Shown in pieces: positions 37,035 to 45,548 of a DNA stretch of 62,829 bases. Below the pieces are notes generated by a model. It was not told where the DNA came from and searched no databases. It worked only from the letters and a program-made list of their open reading frames with translations. Source of the stretch: Aureisphaera galaxeae (GTDB taxonomy: Bacteria > Bacteroidota > Bacteroidia > Flavobacteriales > Flavobacteriaceae); assembly GCF_028561275.1 (NCBI RefSeq), contig NZ_JAQQTF010000017.1, positions 1 to 62,829 of the forward strand, written 5' to 3'. Each line of letters begins with the position of its first letter. Positions within the stretch are counted from its first letter, which is position 1. The position numbers and the translations under genes were made by a program.

Positions 37035-37812
37035 CCATTTCGATACATCGGCTAAGACCTATGATGCCGTTTTTACATTTTCCGAAATAGGAAAGGCGCA
37101 GCGGCATCGCGTATACCAATTTCTATCCCGAAATATTCTTCCTGTTTCAGAAAAACTGAATATTTTGGAAATTAATTGTGGTACGGGGGAAGATGCCTTG
37201 TATCTCGCTAACAAAGGACATCGGGTTCTGGCGACCGATATTTCCGAAGCCATGATTGCAGCAGCCCATGAAAAAAGGGCCTCGGACAATGTCCAATTCC
37301 TAAAACAAGATATTACTGCAATTAGAAAAGATACCTTTAGCGAAAAGTTCGATTTGATATTCTCCAATTTTGGAGGGCTCAATTGTCTTTCACCAGAACA
37401 GCTTCGCAAATTTATGGAGATAGCGCCATCCCTATTGCAACCACAGGGAAAAATGGTGTGGGTCATTATGCCAAGGCATACATTATGGGAGCGGGTGTAT
37501 TTTATGTTGAAAGGGAAATTGAAAAGAGCTTTTCAGCGAAAGAACAAAGGTCCTGTTTCTGTGAATGTAGAAGGAGTAACGGTGCCGACTTGGTATTACA
37601 ATCCGCAGGAAATCGTACATTTAGCTAAAGATGGTTTTGTGGCGACAGCGATAAAGCCCATTGGCATTTGTATTCCACCATCGTATTTGGAGTCTTTTTT
37701 CGCTTCGAGAAAGAAGTTATTAGGGATTTTCCGCCGTATGGAATCGTGGTTTAATTATGGTTTTTGGGCGAAATATGCCGACCATTATATCATCGAACTT
37801 CAGTTAAAATGA
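37027..37812 (+). CDS. Class I SAM-dependent methyltransferase 1
   Basis: 261 residues. The SAM-binding motif is LEINCGTGEDALYLANKGH (about 40-58), followed by LATDISEAMIAAA and the strand FDLIFSNFGGLNCL. The C-terminal part (WVIMPRHTLWERVYFMLKGKLKRAF) is helical and basic, suggesting membrane proximity or a lipid or sugar substrate. It is encoded between two radical SAM genes, overlapping the first by 8 bases and the second by 4 (ATGA). Together with them it probably methylates the same product. Confidence 0.88.
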   Translation: MPDHFDTSAKTYDAVFTFSEIGKAQRHRVYQFLSRNILPVSEKLNILEINCGTGEDALYLANKGHRVLATDISEAMIAAAHEKRASDNVQFLKQDITAIRKDTFSEKFDLIFSNFGGLNCLSPEQLRKFMEIAPSLLQPQGKMVWVIMPRHTLWERVYFMLKGKLKRAFQRKNKGPVSVNVEGVTVPTWYYNPQEIVHLAKDGFVATAIKPIGICIPPSYLESFFASRKKLLGIFRRMESWFNYGFWAKYADHYIIELQLK

Positions 37813-39194
37813 GTATTGTACTAACACATGGATATTTCCTGTATGAGGATGAGAAAGAGCTTAAAATAATGAAGCCCTATCCTCCTTTGGGATTATTGTA
37901 TGTGTCAGGTTATTTGAATGAACAAGGAATCGATAATTATATTTTCGACACAACTTTTTCGACCAAGGAAGCCCAACTACAACTCATAGCCGATAAAAAG
38001 CCCGATGTGGTTGCGATTTATACCAACCTCATGACCAAGGTGGAGGTGATCAAGCTCATGAAGACATTAAGAACGGATGCCAAATATGGAGTCCCTAAGA
38101 TTGTGTTGGGCGGACCTGATATTACCTACAACCTGGAAAATTATCTCAAAGCTGGAGCGCATTATCTTATCATTGGAGAAGGGGAAGAAACCATGGCCGA
38201 ATTGTATCGCGCAATTACCGAAAAATTGGATATTTCGGAGATTCCCGGCATTGCTTATTTGGAAAATGAAACCGTTATAAAGACTGCTCCAAGAACCAAA
38301 ATGAAAGATCTAACCAAGCTTCCGCTACCCAATAGGGAAGGGATTGCCATGCACAAATACCTCAATGCTTGGAAAGATAACCATGGTAAAAGTGCCATGA
38401 CCATAAGTACCCAGCGTGGGTGTCCCTATACCTGTAAATGGTGCAGTACGGCGGTATATGGACAAAGTTATCGTCGTAGGCCAGCACATTTGGTGGTAGA
38501 AGAAATGGCCATGCTTCGGGAAACCTATCATCCGGATACGCTTTGGTTTGTAGACGATGTATTTACGGTAAGTCATAAGTGGTTACGAAGTTTTCATGAA
38601 GAAGTTTTAAAGCAGGATGTTGTGATCCCTTTCGAATGTATTACAAGGGCAGAACGGTTGAATGATGAGATGCTGAAACTCCTTAAGGAAGCCGGTTGTT
38701 TTAGAATATGGATAGGTGCCGAAAGCGGTTCGCAAAAGATCATCGATGCCATGGATCGCAGGGTTGAGGTAGAAACGGTACAGGAAGCCATAAATAGTGC
38801 CAATGATCTCGGGATAGAAACGGGAACCTTTATCATGCTGGGGTATCCTGGTGAGGATAGGAGTGATATTTCTAAAACCATAGAACATCTTAAGAAGTCC
38901 AACCCAACGCACTATACGATCACGGTGGCCTATCCCATTAAAGGAACCGCTTTGTACGACGAAATTGAGCAGGAAATCACAGCGCAACCGGATTGGGAGA
39001 CTTCTACGGACAGGCAAATCGATTTTAAGAGAAGATATCGCAGGAAGTTCTACGATTATGCAGTTCGAAAAGTGGTAAATGAAGTGAACTACCATAAAGA
39101 ATGGATCAAGGGGGAAAACCGAAGTCTTAGAAAGGTTTTTGTGTTGAAAGCAAAATCCATTTTGGCCAGTGGACTCATGCTGGTTTCGCGTTAG
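37809..39194 (+). CDS. B12-binding-domain radical SAM enzyme 2
   Basis: 461 residues from ATG 37809, which overlaps the methyltransferase stop (ATGA); an in-frame upstream ATG at 37764 would lie inside the methyltransferase. The B12-binding domain (about 1-140, MKPYPPLGLLYVSGYLNEQG and AGAHYLIIGEGEETMAEL) precedes the radical SAM core with CPYTCKWC (Cys205, 209, 212), and WIGAESGSQKIIDAMDRR follows. It is a close relative of radical SAM 1. Radical SAM/B12 pairs with adjacent methyltransferases in polysaccharide, lipid and antibiotic clusters. Confidence 0.9.
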   Translation: MSIVLTHGYFLYEDEKELKIMKPYPPLGLLYVSGYLNEQGIDNYIFDTTFSTKEAQLQLIADKKPDVVAIYTNLMTKVEVIKLMKTLRTDAKYGVPKIVLGGPDITYNLENYLKAGAHYLIIGEGEETMAELYRAITEKLDISEIPGIAYLENETVIKTAPRTKMKDLTKLPLPNREGIAMHKYLNAWKDNHGKSAMTISTQRGCPYTCKWCSTAVYGQSYRRRPAHLVVEEMAMLRETYHPDTLWFVDDVFTVSHKWLRSFHEEVLKQDVVIPFECITRAERLNDEMLKLLKEAGCFRIWIGAESGSQKIIDAMDRRVEVETVQEAINSANDLGIETGTFIMLGYPGEDRSDISKTIEHLKKSNPTHYTITVAYPIKGTALYDEIEQEITAQPDWETSTDRQIDFKRRYRRKFYDYAVRKVVNEVNYHKEWIKGENRSLRKVFVLKAKSILASGLMLVSR

Positions 39195-39205
39195 TAAATA
39201 AATGA

Positions 39206-40399
39206 ATGGCCCAACCTAACAAAATAACCAAAAGACTTACTACCATTTCCTTGTACGGAATGAGTAGATTGTTGGCAGTTGCTTCGGTATTGCTCATTTC
39301 GTTGGTCATTGTCACCTTTCATTCCACCGAATTGTGGGGTGAATACGCCGAAATCTTGATATGGAGCAACGTTGTTTTACTCTTTCTGGGTTTTGGAAGT
39401 CACGATTATCTGCTTCGATCCTTTAGTCGATCCCCTTCGACCATTGACCAACAATGGACCGTCAATTTTACAACACGAAGTTTGTTGTTTATTCCTGCGG
39501 CTGTGGTGGTTTTCTTAGCTCCTGTATTTCAAGGTTACGAATGGTTGATACTAGGGCTGATTCTATTTCAATTCATCAATACCGCCTTCAGGGTGTTGCT
39601 ATTATATCATCGGGATTTTGCCTTCAATATAAAAGTGGAGTTGCTATACAATGTCGCTGTAATCACTGCACTATGGGTAATGATGGATACCTTGGACCTC
39701 GGATTACTCATATTGATTATTAGCTTGGGGCAGTTATTGAAAGCCCTGTGCTACGGCGTGTTTTATCTGAAAGGATTCAAAAACGTGAAATGGGGTATCG
39801 CATGGAATGACCTCGCTAGGTCCACTCCTTTTTTTATTCCTTTGGCGGTGGGAACCGTTCGCATGAAGGTGGATATTTACTATGGCACCTATTTTTTCAG
39901 TGTAAACGACTTGAGCAAGTATCAGATTTTCCTGAGCTTTTTAATGTTGGCACAAATGGCGGGACCTTTTATCTTAAATCCTTATTTGAAGAACTTTTAC
40001 CGGTCTGGGACAATGGTCAATAAATTACAGAAACTGTTCTTTTGGTATGGATGGCCGTTTGCCATCCTTATGAGTGTTGCCATGTTTGTGGCACTCACCT
40101 ATGTGTATCAATTGGATTTTACGATGCTGCAGTATCTTTTGGCCTTCGTGTTCATTGCACCGCTAATGTTTCATACGACTTTGGTCAGCGAATATTATAA
40201 GGAGAATAAGCAAAAACAAATTGCGGTTTTTTCTTCAGTTTTAGTGGTACTTCAGATCGTATTGGGGTATTTCCTAATCAGTGCTTCTGGAATTGACGGA
40301 GCCCTTATTTTAAAGGTGCTGGGGCAATGGGCCATTGTTATCGTGCTTTGGTGGTGGTTGCGAAGGAAAAATAGAAGAACAATACCTGTGGAAGTTTAG
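39206..40399 (+). CDS. Flippase-like polytopic membrane protein
   Basis: 397 residues with about 12 transmembrane helices. The N-terminus (KRLTTISLYGMSRLLAVASVLLISLVIVTFHS) resembles the first helices of the polysaccharide biosynthesis/Wzx (MOP) exporters; no catalytic motif is seen. Members move undecaprenyl-linked or lipid-linked sugars across the cytoplasmic membrane. The gene follows radical SAM 2 by 11 bases and ends 1 base before the sulfotransferase gene. Its presence suggests that the product of the operon is a membrane-anchored compound. The sequence similarity is moderate, so the label is tentative. Confidence 0.7.
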   Translation: MAQPNKITKRLTTISLYGMSRLLAVASVLLISLVIVTFHSTELWGEYAEILIWSNVVLLFLGFGSHDYLLRSFSRSPSTIDQQWTVNFTTRSLLFIPAAVVVFLAPVFQGYEWLILGLILFQFINTAFRVLLLYHRDFAFNIKVELLYNVAVITALWVMMDTLDLGLLILIISLGQLLKALCYGVFYLKGFKNVKWGIAWNDLARSTPFFIPLAVGTVRMKVDIYYGTYFFSVNDLSKYQIFLSFLMLAQMAGPFILNPYLKNFYRSGTMVNKLQKLFFWYGWPFAILMSVAMFVALTYVYQLDFTMLQYLLAFVFIAPLMFHTTLVSEYYKENKQKQIAVFSSVLVVLQIVLGYFLISASGIDGALILKVLGQWAIVIVLWWWLRRKNRRTIPVEV

Positions 40400-40400
40400 C

Positions 40401-41168
40401 ATGGAAAAGAAGAATATTATTATCGTGGGATATCCCAAAAGTGGTACTACTTGGTTAAGCCGTTTGGTGGCCGAATTGGTGTCCTGTCCTTTGGTTGGCG
40501 ATTGGGGATATGATCATCTAAACCCTCCTTTTCAGGAAGGCCTGGATCGGGATTCCGAATTCCAATGTTTTAAATCCCATCACCACCAGAAACATATTTC
40601 CGAAGCTTCCAACCTAAAAACCCATACACTCATATATATTGTTCGAGATCCAAGGGATGTAGTAATCTCGGGGATGCATTATTTCCATTTCCTTCCTCCC
40701 TTATTGAAAAAGATAGAACCATTACGATCTTCGGTAGCCATAAGTAGATTCATCACAGGTATTACCTCCCAACAACAGAAAAAGAAACAGATGATACAGG
40801 CGGTGCTGTATGGGAATAAGGCATTGAACAGATGGTTTTCGGCGTCATGGTTCGATCATTATTCAGGTTATTTGAAAGAGGGTGTGCTATTCATTAAATA
40901 CGAAGATTTAATCGATAACCCTGATTCAGAATGTGCTAGGATATTGGATCATTTAGGATACCAAGTCGATGCCGCTCATATTTCGGAAAGTATCAGAAAA
41001 CAGTCCTTTGAGGTGAAAAGCAAAGCAGTGCCCCATAATTCTAAAGGTAATTATAACCATCTCCTAAGGGTTGGATCGTATGGGTATTGGAAGGACGAAT
41101 TCACACCAGAAGAAAAGTCCCAATTTGTCGAAGCTTTCAAAAAAATGGAAACCCCCTATGCGTTTTAG
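40401..41168 (+). CDS. Sulfotransferase
   Basis: 255 residues from ATG 40401 (MEKKNIIIVGYPKSGTTWLSRL). The 5'-phosphosulfate loop YPKSGTTW (10-17) and the 3'-phosphate loop RDPRDVVISGMHYFHF (about 86-101) are the PAPS-binding motifs of cytosolic-type sulfotransferases, so this enzyme transfers sulfate from PAPS to a hydroxyl or amino group. An in-frame upstream ATG lies inside the flippase gene and is rejected. It overlaps the following gene by 11 bases. The substrate is presumably the product of this operon. Confidence 0.9.
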   Translation: MEKKNIIIVGYPKSGTTWLSRLVAELVSCPLVGDWGYDHLNPPFQEGLDRDSEFQCFKSHHHQKHISEASNLKTHTLIYIVRDPRDVVISGMHYFHFLPPLLKKIEPLRSSVAISRFITGITSQQQKKKQMIQAVLYGNKALNRWFSASWFDHYSGYLKEGVLFIKYEDLIDNPDSECARILDHLGYQVDAAHISESIRKQSFEVKSKAVPHNSKGNYNHLLRVGSYGYWKDEFTPEEKSQFVEAFKKMETPYAF

Positions 41169-41976
41169 AGCCCTTTTGTTTCAGATACATTGGAGGTTGA
41201 GAGAATTGACCGAACGGATCAACTTACTATTCAGCAAGGATATTATTTTGGTGTATACCATGGGAAAAGTAGGTTCAACGAGCATCTATTACTCCTTGAA
41301 AAGAAAATTTAAGGGGAGGGTCCTCTTTACGCATAGAATGATTGAAAAGAACATTGAGGCTTACAACAAGGCTTTCATTAAAAATAATATAAAGCCACAT
41401 CGAAGTAAAGTGGGGGAGTTAGTATTAAAAAAGATGGCTTCCAAAAACATAAAGATCATTTCCTTGGTAAGGGAACCCATTGGAAGAAATATTTCCGATT
41501 TTTTTCAGGACCTGCCGGTGTACTTGAAAAATCATCGAATGATCGATGGTATGGAGCCTTCGGACATCCATTCACAGTTCCTACAAAACTATCCGCATAA
41601 AATTCCATTGCGTTGGTTCGATGAGGAATTTAAGGAGACTACAGGGATCGATGTGTTCAATACCCCTTTCAATAAGGAGGAAAAATATATCGTTTTGAAA
41701 GAAGGAAATGTAGAGGCCCTGGTTTTGAGGGTGGACTTAGACGATGAAAAGAAAGAGAAAATCATAGGAGAGTTTTTGGAAATTGACCATTTCCATTTGG
41801 AACGCCGCAATACAGCTTCTAGCAAACCCTATTCGCAAGCATATAACTCTTTCAAAGAGTATTGTAAATTTAATGATGACTACGTGACTAATATGTTGAA
41901 ATCCAAGTATTGTACACACTTCTATTCGGAATTGGAAATCAGCGAATTGACAACGCAATATGAAAACAAAAATTAA
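41158..41976 (+). CDS. NKWYS-type (putative capsular polysaccharide synthesis) protein
   Basis: 272 residues from ATG 41158 (MRFRALLFQIHW). The N-terminal VYTMGKVGSTSIYYSLKRK is the 5'-phosphosulfate-loop-like motif of the NKWYS/'putative capsular polysaccharide synthesis' family, a distant relative of sulfotransferases, and ISLVREPIGRNISDFFQDL is the second conserved block (a 3'-phosphate-loop-like RE-P). It probably transfers sulfate, but activity is unproven. The start overlaps the sulfotransferase gene by 11 bases. Two sulfotransferase-type enzymes next to each other suggest two sulfation sites or successive steps. Confidence 0.75.
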   Translation: MRFRALLFQIHWRLRELTERINLLFSKDIILVYTMGKVGSTSIYYSLKRKFKGRVLFTHRMIEKNIEAYNKAFIKNNIKPHRSKVGELVLKKMASKNIKIISLVREPIGRNISDFFQDLPVYLKNHRMIDGMEPSDIHSQFLQNYPHKIPLRWFDEEFKETTGIDVFNTPFNKEEKYIVLKEGNVEALVLRVDLDDEKKEKIIGEFLEIDHFHLERRNTASSKPYSQAYNSFKEYCKFNDDYVTNMLKSKYCTHFYSELEISELTTQYENKN

Positions 41977-42035
41977 TAAATAGATATTTAGATTCCTGCC
42001 GAATAATGTTTCGTAAATTCGTTTAAACTGATTGC

Positions 42036-43556
42036 ATGAACAACAAGATCCTCATATTCAACCCCAGAAGTGCCAACGGAAAGCATAGGATCCCCAATTC
42101 TATCCTTCAAGTGGGTGCTTCCATCTATGGGAAATACGATTTTGTGTTTGTAGACGGCAATCTGGAAAACGATCCTTGGCAGACCATTCAGGCCTATTTC
42201 GATACGGGTGCCTTTAAGTATTTCTGTAGTACGGTAATGCCGGGTCCTCAGTTGAGACAAGCCATTCCCTTCACTAAAAAAATAAAAGAAAAATATCCCG
42301 GAAGTGTCACCATTTGGGGTGGGTATTTTGCTTCAAATCAGTATAAGGTTTCCATACAAGCACCCTTTGTGGATTATATTGTGAATGGTCCGGGTGATGT
42401 TGCTTTTCCTGCTTTGCTGGATGCTTTGGAAGAAGGTCGAACTCAAGACATAAAGACCATTAAGAATCTAGTGTATTTAGGAGAAGATGGAACGCCTGTG
42501 CTCACCCCAAAGGAAAAGCTTTTGGATCAGGATACCTTGCCTCCTTTGCCATATGAATTCCTGAATTCCTTTTATAACCTGAAAAATTATCTAGGAAAGA
42601 CCTTTTTGGGCGAGCGTACCTTTTCCTACCATTCCAGTTTGGGATGTCCCTTTACGTGTTCCTTTTGTGCTGTGGTCCCCATTTACGAAGGTAGATGGAA
42701 GGCGAAAACGGCCGAAACAGTATATCAAGATGTAACGTATTTTAAGGAACAATACGATATTGATGCGATAGAATTTAACGACAACAATTTTTTCACTTCG
42801 AGAAAACGGGTGGTCGAGTTTTCTAAGCTCGTCATGAATGATGGCATTACATGGTGGGGCGAAGGCCGCATCGATACCATTAACAAATACAGTGATGAGG
42901 ATCTGAAACTGATGCGAAAGGCGGGATGTAAAATGATCTTCCTGGGAGCCGAAACGGGGAACGATGAGATCTTAAAACAAATGAACAAAGGCGGTACACA
43001 GACAGGCCAAGTGATAAAGGACTTTGCACGACGACTGCGCCCCATTGGGATTATTCCTGAATTCTCCTTTGTATTGGGAATGCCGGCTGAAACCCCAGAA
43101 AAAGTGATGTCGCAGATCAATGCCGATATTGCCTTCATCAAAGAGATAAAGGAGATCAATCCAGATGCCGAGATCATCATTTATCTCTACAGTCCGGTGG
43201 CTACCGAAGGGTCCGAGTTGTACGATCAGATTCGGGAAGCGGGGTTCAGTTTTCCAGAGAAATTGGAAGATTGGTTGTCGCCCTCTTGGGAAAAGTTCGA
43301 TCTACGCAAAAATCCACTAACGCCTTGGTTAACCCCGCCTATGGTCGATAAAATCCAGAACTTCGAAACGGTACTGAATGGGTATTACCCGACGGTTTCC
43401 GATTTTAGGATCAAAGGGGCCAAAAAGAAACTATTGCGGGCTATTTCCTCGGTGCGCTACAAGAATAACCTCTATAAATTTCCCTATGAAATTAAGGTGC
43501 TGCACAAATTGTGGAAGTACCGACAACCTGAAATACAGGGATTCTATTCTGAATAA
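42036..43556 (+). CDS. B12-binding-domain radical SAM enzyme 3
   Basis: 506 residues. B12-binding-type N-terminus (HRIPNSILQVGASIYGKYDFVFVDG, GPGDVAFPALLDALEE), then a radical SAM core with CPFTCSFC (Cys204, 208, 211) and FLGAETGNDEILKQMNKGG. The C-terminal 110 residues (WEKFDLRKNPLTPWLTPPMVDKIQNF) are typical of the larger B12/radical SAM proteins. It is more divergent from radical SAM 1 and 2 than they are from each other. A 59-base gap precedes it, so an extra promoter is possible. Its stop TAA and the next ATG share one base. Confidence 0.88.
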   Translation: MNNKILIFNPRSANGKHRIPNSILQVGASIYGKYDFVFVDGNLENDPWQTIQAYFDTGAFKYFCSTVMPGPQLRQAIPFTKKIKEKYPGSVTIWGGYFASNQYKVSIQAPFVDYIVNGPGDVAFPALLDALEEGRTQDIKTIKNLVYLGEDGTPVLTPKEKLLDQDTLPPLPYEFLNSFYNLKNYLGKTFLGERTFSYHSSLGCPFTCSFCAVVPIYEGRWKAKTAETVYQDVTYFKEQYDIDAIEFNDNNFFTSRKRVVEFSKLVMNDGITWWGEGRIDTINKYSDEDLKLMRKAGCKMIFLGAETGNDEILKQMNKGGTQTGQVIKDFARRLRPIGIIPEFSFVLGMPAETPEKVMSQINADIAFIKEIKEINPDAEIIIYLYSPVATEGSELYDQIREAGFSFPEKLEDWLSPSWEKFDLRKNPLTPWLTPPMVDKIQNFETVLNGYYPTVSDFRIKGAKKKLLRAISSVRYKNNLYKFPYEIKVLHKLWKYRQPEIQGFYSE

Positions 43557-44224
43557 TGGCTAAGGCACGTGCATTATGGAAGCGATTGGCAGCCCCTTTG
43601 TTGAAGAGGTGGCTCACCTACCATTACAGAAAACCCAGACCCTTTCGGTACGATGGCATTGAGGTGGTCGTGCACCCAGAAGTATTTCCGCCCCAACTTA
43701 CGCTAAGCACCAAAATTCTGTTAGAATTTTTATCGGATAAGGAGCTACAGGGAAAGACGTTTTTGGAATTGGGTTGTGGCAGTGGCATCATCTCGTTGTT
43801 CGCCAGTAAGAGAGGCGCCGAAGTCACAGCATCCGATATTAATGAAACTGCGTTGGCATATCTAAAGGAAGCATCTAGAAAAAATGAATTGGAGGTAGAG
43901 TGTGTGCATTCCGATCTTTTTCAACATTTACAAGGGCGTCAATTCGATTATATAATGATCAATCCGCCCTATTATCCGAAAGAGCCCAAATCCATGAAGG
44001 AAAAAGCGTGGTATTGTGGTGAGGAATTCGAATATTTCGAGGCACTTTTCCAGCAGCTTCCGGCTTATCTTACCCCTTTGAATAGAGCGTTTATGATCCT
44101 TTCCGAGGACTGCGAAGAAGAGAAGATCATTTCCATTGCCCGGAAACATGGGATTATGCTGGAGCCCCATAAGAGCGTCCGGAAAATGGGCGAGCGGAAT
44201 ACCATTTATCAGCTTTTGTTTTAA
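43556..44224 (+). CDS. Class I methyltransferase 2 (NPPY type)
   Basis: 222 residues. SAM motif FLELGCGSGIISLFASKRGAE (about 62-82) and the catalytic MINPPYYPKEP (NPPY), as in HemK/PrmC-, RsmC- and N6-adenine-type enzymes that methylate nitrogens. It shares one base with the radical SAM 3 stop (TAATGG), so it is translationally coupled. NPPY enzymes normally act on protein or nucleic-acid N atoms; here the context suggests N-methylation of a small or polymeric product, but that is inference. Confidence 0.8.
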   Translation: MAKARALWKRLAAPLLKRWLTYHYRKPRPFRYDGIEVVVHPEVFPPQLTLSTKILLEFLSDKELQGKTFLELGCGSGIISLFASKRGAEVTASDINETALAYLKEASRKNELEVECVHSDLFQHLQGRQFDYIMINPPYYPKEPKSMKEKAWYCGEEFEYFEALFQQLPAYLTPLNRAFMILSEDCEEEKIISIARKHGIMLEPHKSVRKMGERNTIYQLLF

Positions 44225-44225
44225 G

Positions 44226-44876
44226 TTATTTCTTGTTCAGTTGTTTGATGAAAAAGGAAGGGTGGATGCCATACGTTTTATAGAATGCCCTAGAAAATGA
44301 TTCCGCATTGTTATACCCGCAGTCCAATGCAATGGCCTTAATGGTATAATTTCGGGCTTTTTCATCTTCCCGAAGCCATTTTGCTGCATGTTCAATTCGA
44401 AGATCGTTGAGGTAACGTGCGAAATTCTTGTTTTTCTCGGAGTTGATCACTTTGGATAAGTAACTGGCGTTGGTGCCCAATCGTTTTGCCAGGTTTTGCA
44501 TGTTAATGGAACTGTTTAAGTAGCCTTTCTTCTTTTCGAAAGCATCCAGTTTTTTTAAGATCTGTTCCGATAGAGCTTCAGAAACCTTGGACTTATTGTT
44601 TACAGACCTTGGTATTGGAAGCTGTTCGGGAGTATCGCTTACAATATCCTTGAATCGTTTTCTTTGAATCCGTTGCTTCCGAAAATAATAGAATCCGAGA
44701 AAGCCGATGATGAGCAGTAGAGTCAGCAACCAAGCGGTGCCGCCTTCCCACAATGCAGCGATTAAGGAATCATACGATTGTCCCAAATAATATGACGGGT
44801 ACTCGACCTGGGCTTGGAGGGCACTACCCATAAGGCACACGAATACCAAGAACGGAATATAGAGGAGTTTATTCAT
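44226..44876 (-). CDS. Membrane-anchored AraC-family regulator lacking a TPR sensor domain
   Basis: 216 residues: signal peptide (about 1-21, ending ALQA), a ~25-residue extracytoplasmic stretch, one TM helix (AWLLTLLLIIGFLGFYYF, about 48-66), a linker and a C-terminal AraC/XylS helix-turn-helix domain (about 118-216, LAKRLGTNASYLSKVI and CGYNNAESFSRAFYKTYGIHPS). Related flavobacterial proteins carry a large periplasmic TPR domain before the TM helix; here it is almost entirely missing. It faces the radical SAM operon with a 1-base gap between the stops. It may be a partner-dependent or constitutively anchored regulator. Confidence 0.85.
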   Translation of the reverse strand: MNKLLYIPFLVFVCLMGSALQAQVEYPSYYLGQSYDSLIAALWEGGTAWLLTLLLIIGFLGFYYFRKQRIQRKRFKDIVSDTPEQLPIPRSVNNKSKVSEALSEQILKKLDAFEKKKGYLNSSINMQNLAKRLGTNASYLSKVINSEKNKNFARYLNDLRIEHAAKWLREDEKARNYTIKAIALDCGYNNAESFSRAFYKTYGIHPSFFIKQLNKK

Positions 44877-44915
44877 TCTTTAGTAATTAACTATCGTGGG
44901 GTCGGGAGGGAGAAC

Positions 44916-44923
44916 CAAAGATA
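44916..44923 (-). promoter_or_regulatory. -7 box TATCTTTG for the AraC-type regulator
   Basis: Exact consensus match on the minus strand, 39 bases upstream of the start codon at 44876. No clear -33 TTG. Confidence 0.45.
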
Positions 44924-45082
44924 GGAAATAGCGTTAGGTTTAAGGTGAGGGAGACCTATTATTTCTTATATATACTCAAATGTAAGCATAAAAGTTGCAA
45001 TTACGGGTGAAATGAGGCGTAAATGAGTAATTTTATTGTGAAGATTCTCTCAGTAGATGGAAATAATTTTGCTTGAAAATAC

Positions 45083-45112
45083 TTTGCATTTCTGGTAAAA
45101 GTTTTAAATTTG
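45083..45112 (+). promoter_or_regulatory. Promoter of the tRNA-Gly/tRNA-Leu transcript
   Basis: TTTG at 45083-45086, an 18-base spacer and TAAATTTG at 45105-45112, an exact Bacteroidota promoter, 39 bases before tRNA-Gly. Confidence 0.75.
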
Positions 45113-45151
45113 CCTCCCGCTTCTTTAAAGAAGTAAGTTCTTATCTTATTT

Positions 45152-45224
45152 GCGAAAATAGCTCAGTTGGTAGAGCGCCACCTTGCCAAGGTGGAGGTCG
45201 CGGGTTCGAATCCCGTTTTTCGCT
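45152..45224 (+). tRNA. tRNA-Gly (anticodon GCC)
   Basis: Acceptor stem GCGAAAA/TTTTCGC, discriminator T at 45224, D-loop containing AGTTGGTAGAG, anticodon stem CCACC/GGTGG with loop TTGCCAA (anticodon GCC at 45185-45187), and T-arm GGGTTCGAATCCC. CCA is not encoded. Confidence 0.95.
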
Positions 45225-45236
45225 CTACAGTCCGAT

Positions 45237-45321
45237 GCTGAAGTGGTGGAATTGGTAGACACGTTGGACTTAAAATCCAATGGGCATTATGCCCGTGCGG
45301 GTTCAAGTCCCGCCTTCAGTA
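45237..45321 (+). tRNA. tRNA-Leu (anticodon TAA)
   Basis: Acceptor stem GCTGAAG/CTTCAGT (first pair G-U), anticodon stem TTGGA/TCCAA with loop CTTAAAA (anticodon TAA at 45271-45273), a long variable arm (GGGCATTATGCCC) typical of tRNA-Leu, and T-arm GCGGGTTCAAGTCCCGC. It lies 12 bases after tRNA-Gly, in the same transcript. Confidence 0.95.
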
Positions 45322-45329
45322 CAAATAAG

Positions 45330-45360
45330 AAAAAGTCGAATCGAGAGATTCGACTTTTTT
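45330..45360 (+). terminator. Terminator of the tRNA transcript
   Basis: 13-bp perfect stem AAAAAGTCGAATC/GATTCGACTTTTT with loop GAGA and a T-run. Confidence 0.9.
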
Positions 45361-45532
45361 GTTTCCCGAAACCCTGCGAACTTGTTCGCCAAGGGTGTAG
45401 GGGAACAAAAAAGTGCCCGCGCGCAGCGGGGGTGAGACTTTTATTTTCAGCCTGTTGAAGCTGGGACTCACCGCAGGTAATTCCCATTTATTTGCGGGAG
45501 TACTAAGTGATTATCCCGATGAGAAGCGATAA
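45361..45532. repeat. Densely hairpinned segment downstream of tRNA-Leu
   Basis: Four to five nested or consecutive hairpins: GTTTCCC(45361-45367)/GGGGAAC(45400-45406) enclosing ACCCT/AGGGT and GCGAAC-TT-GTTCGC; CCCGC(45416-45420)/GCGGG(45426-45430); GGTGAG(45431-45436)/CTCACC(45467-45472); CCGCA(45471-45475)/TGCGG(45493-45497); TTATC(45511-45515)/GATAA(45528-45532). No credible protein gene lies here. It looks like a degenerate dispersed element or a structured RNA; its identity is not known to me. Confidence 0.5.
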
Positions 45533-45548
45533 AGCTATTCAATGAGTT

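Noticed and set aside
45287-45487. Minus-strand open frame over tRNA-Leu
   Set aside because: It is antisense to the tRNA and the hairpin segment, with no recognisable protein features.
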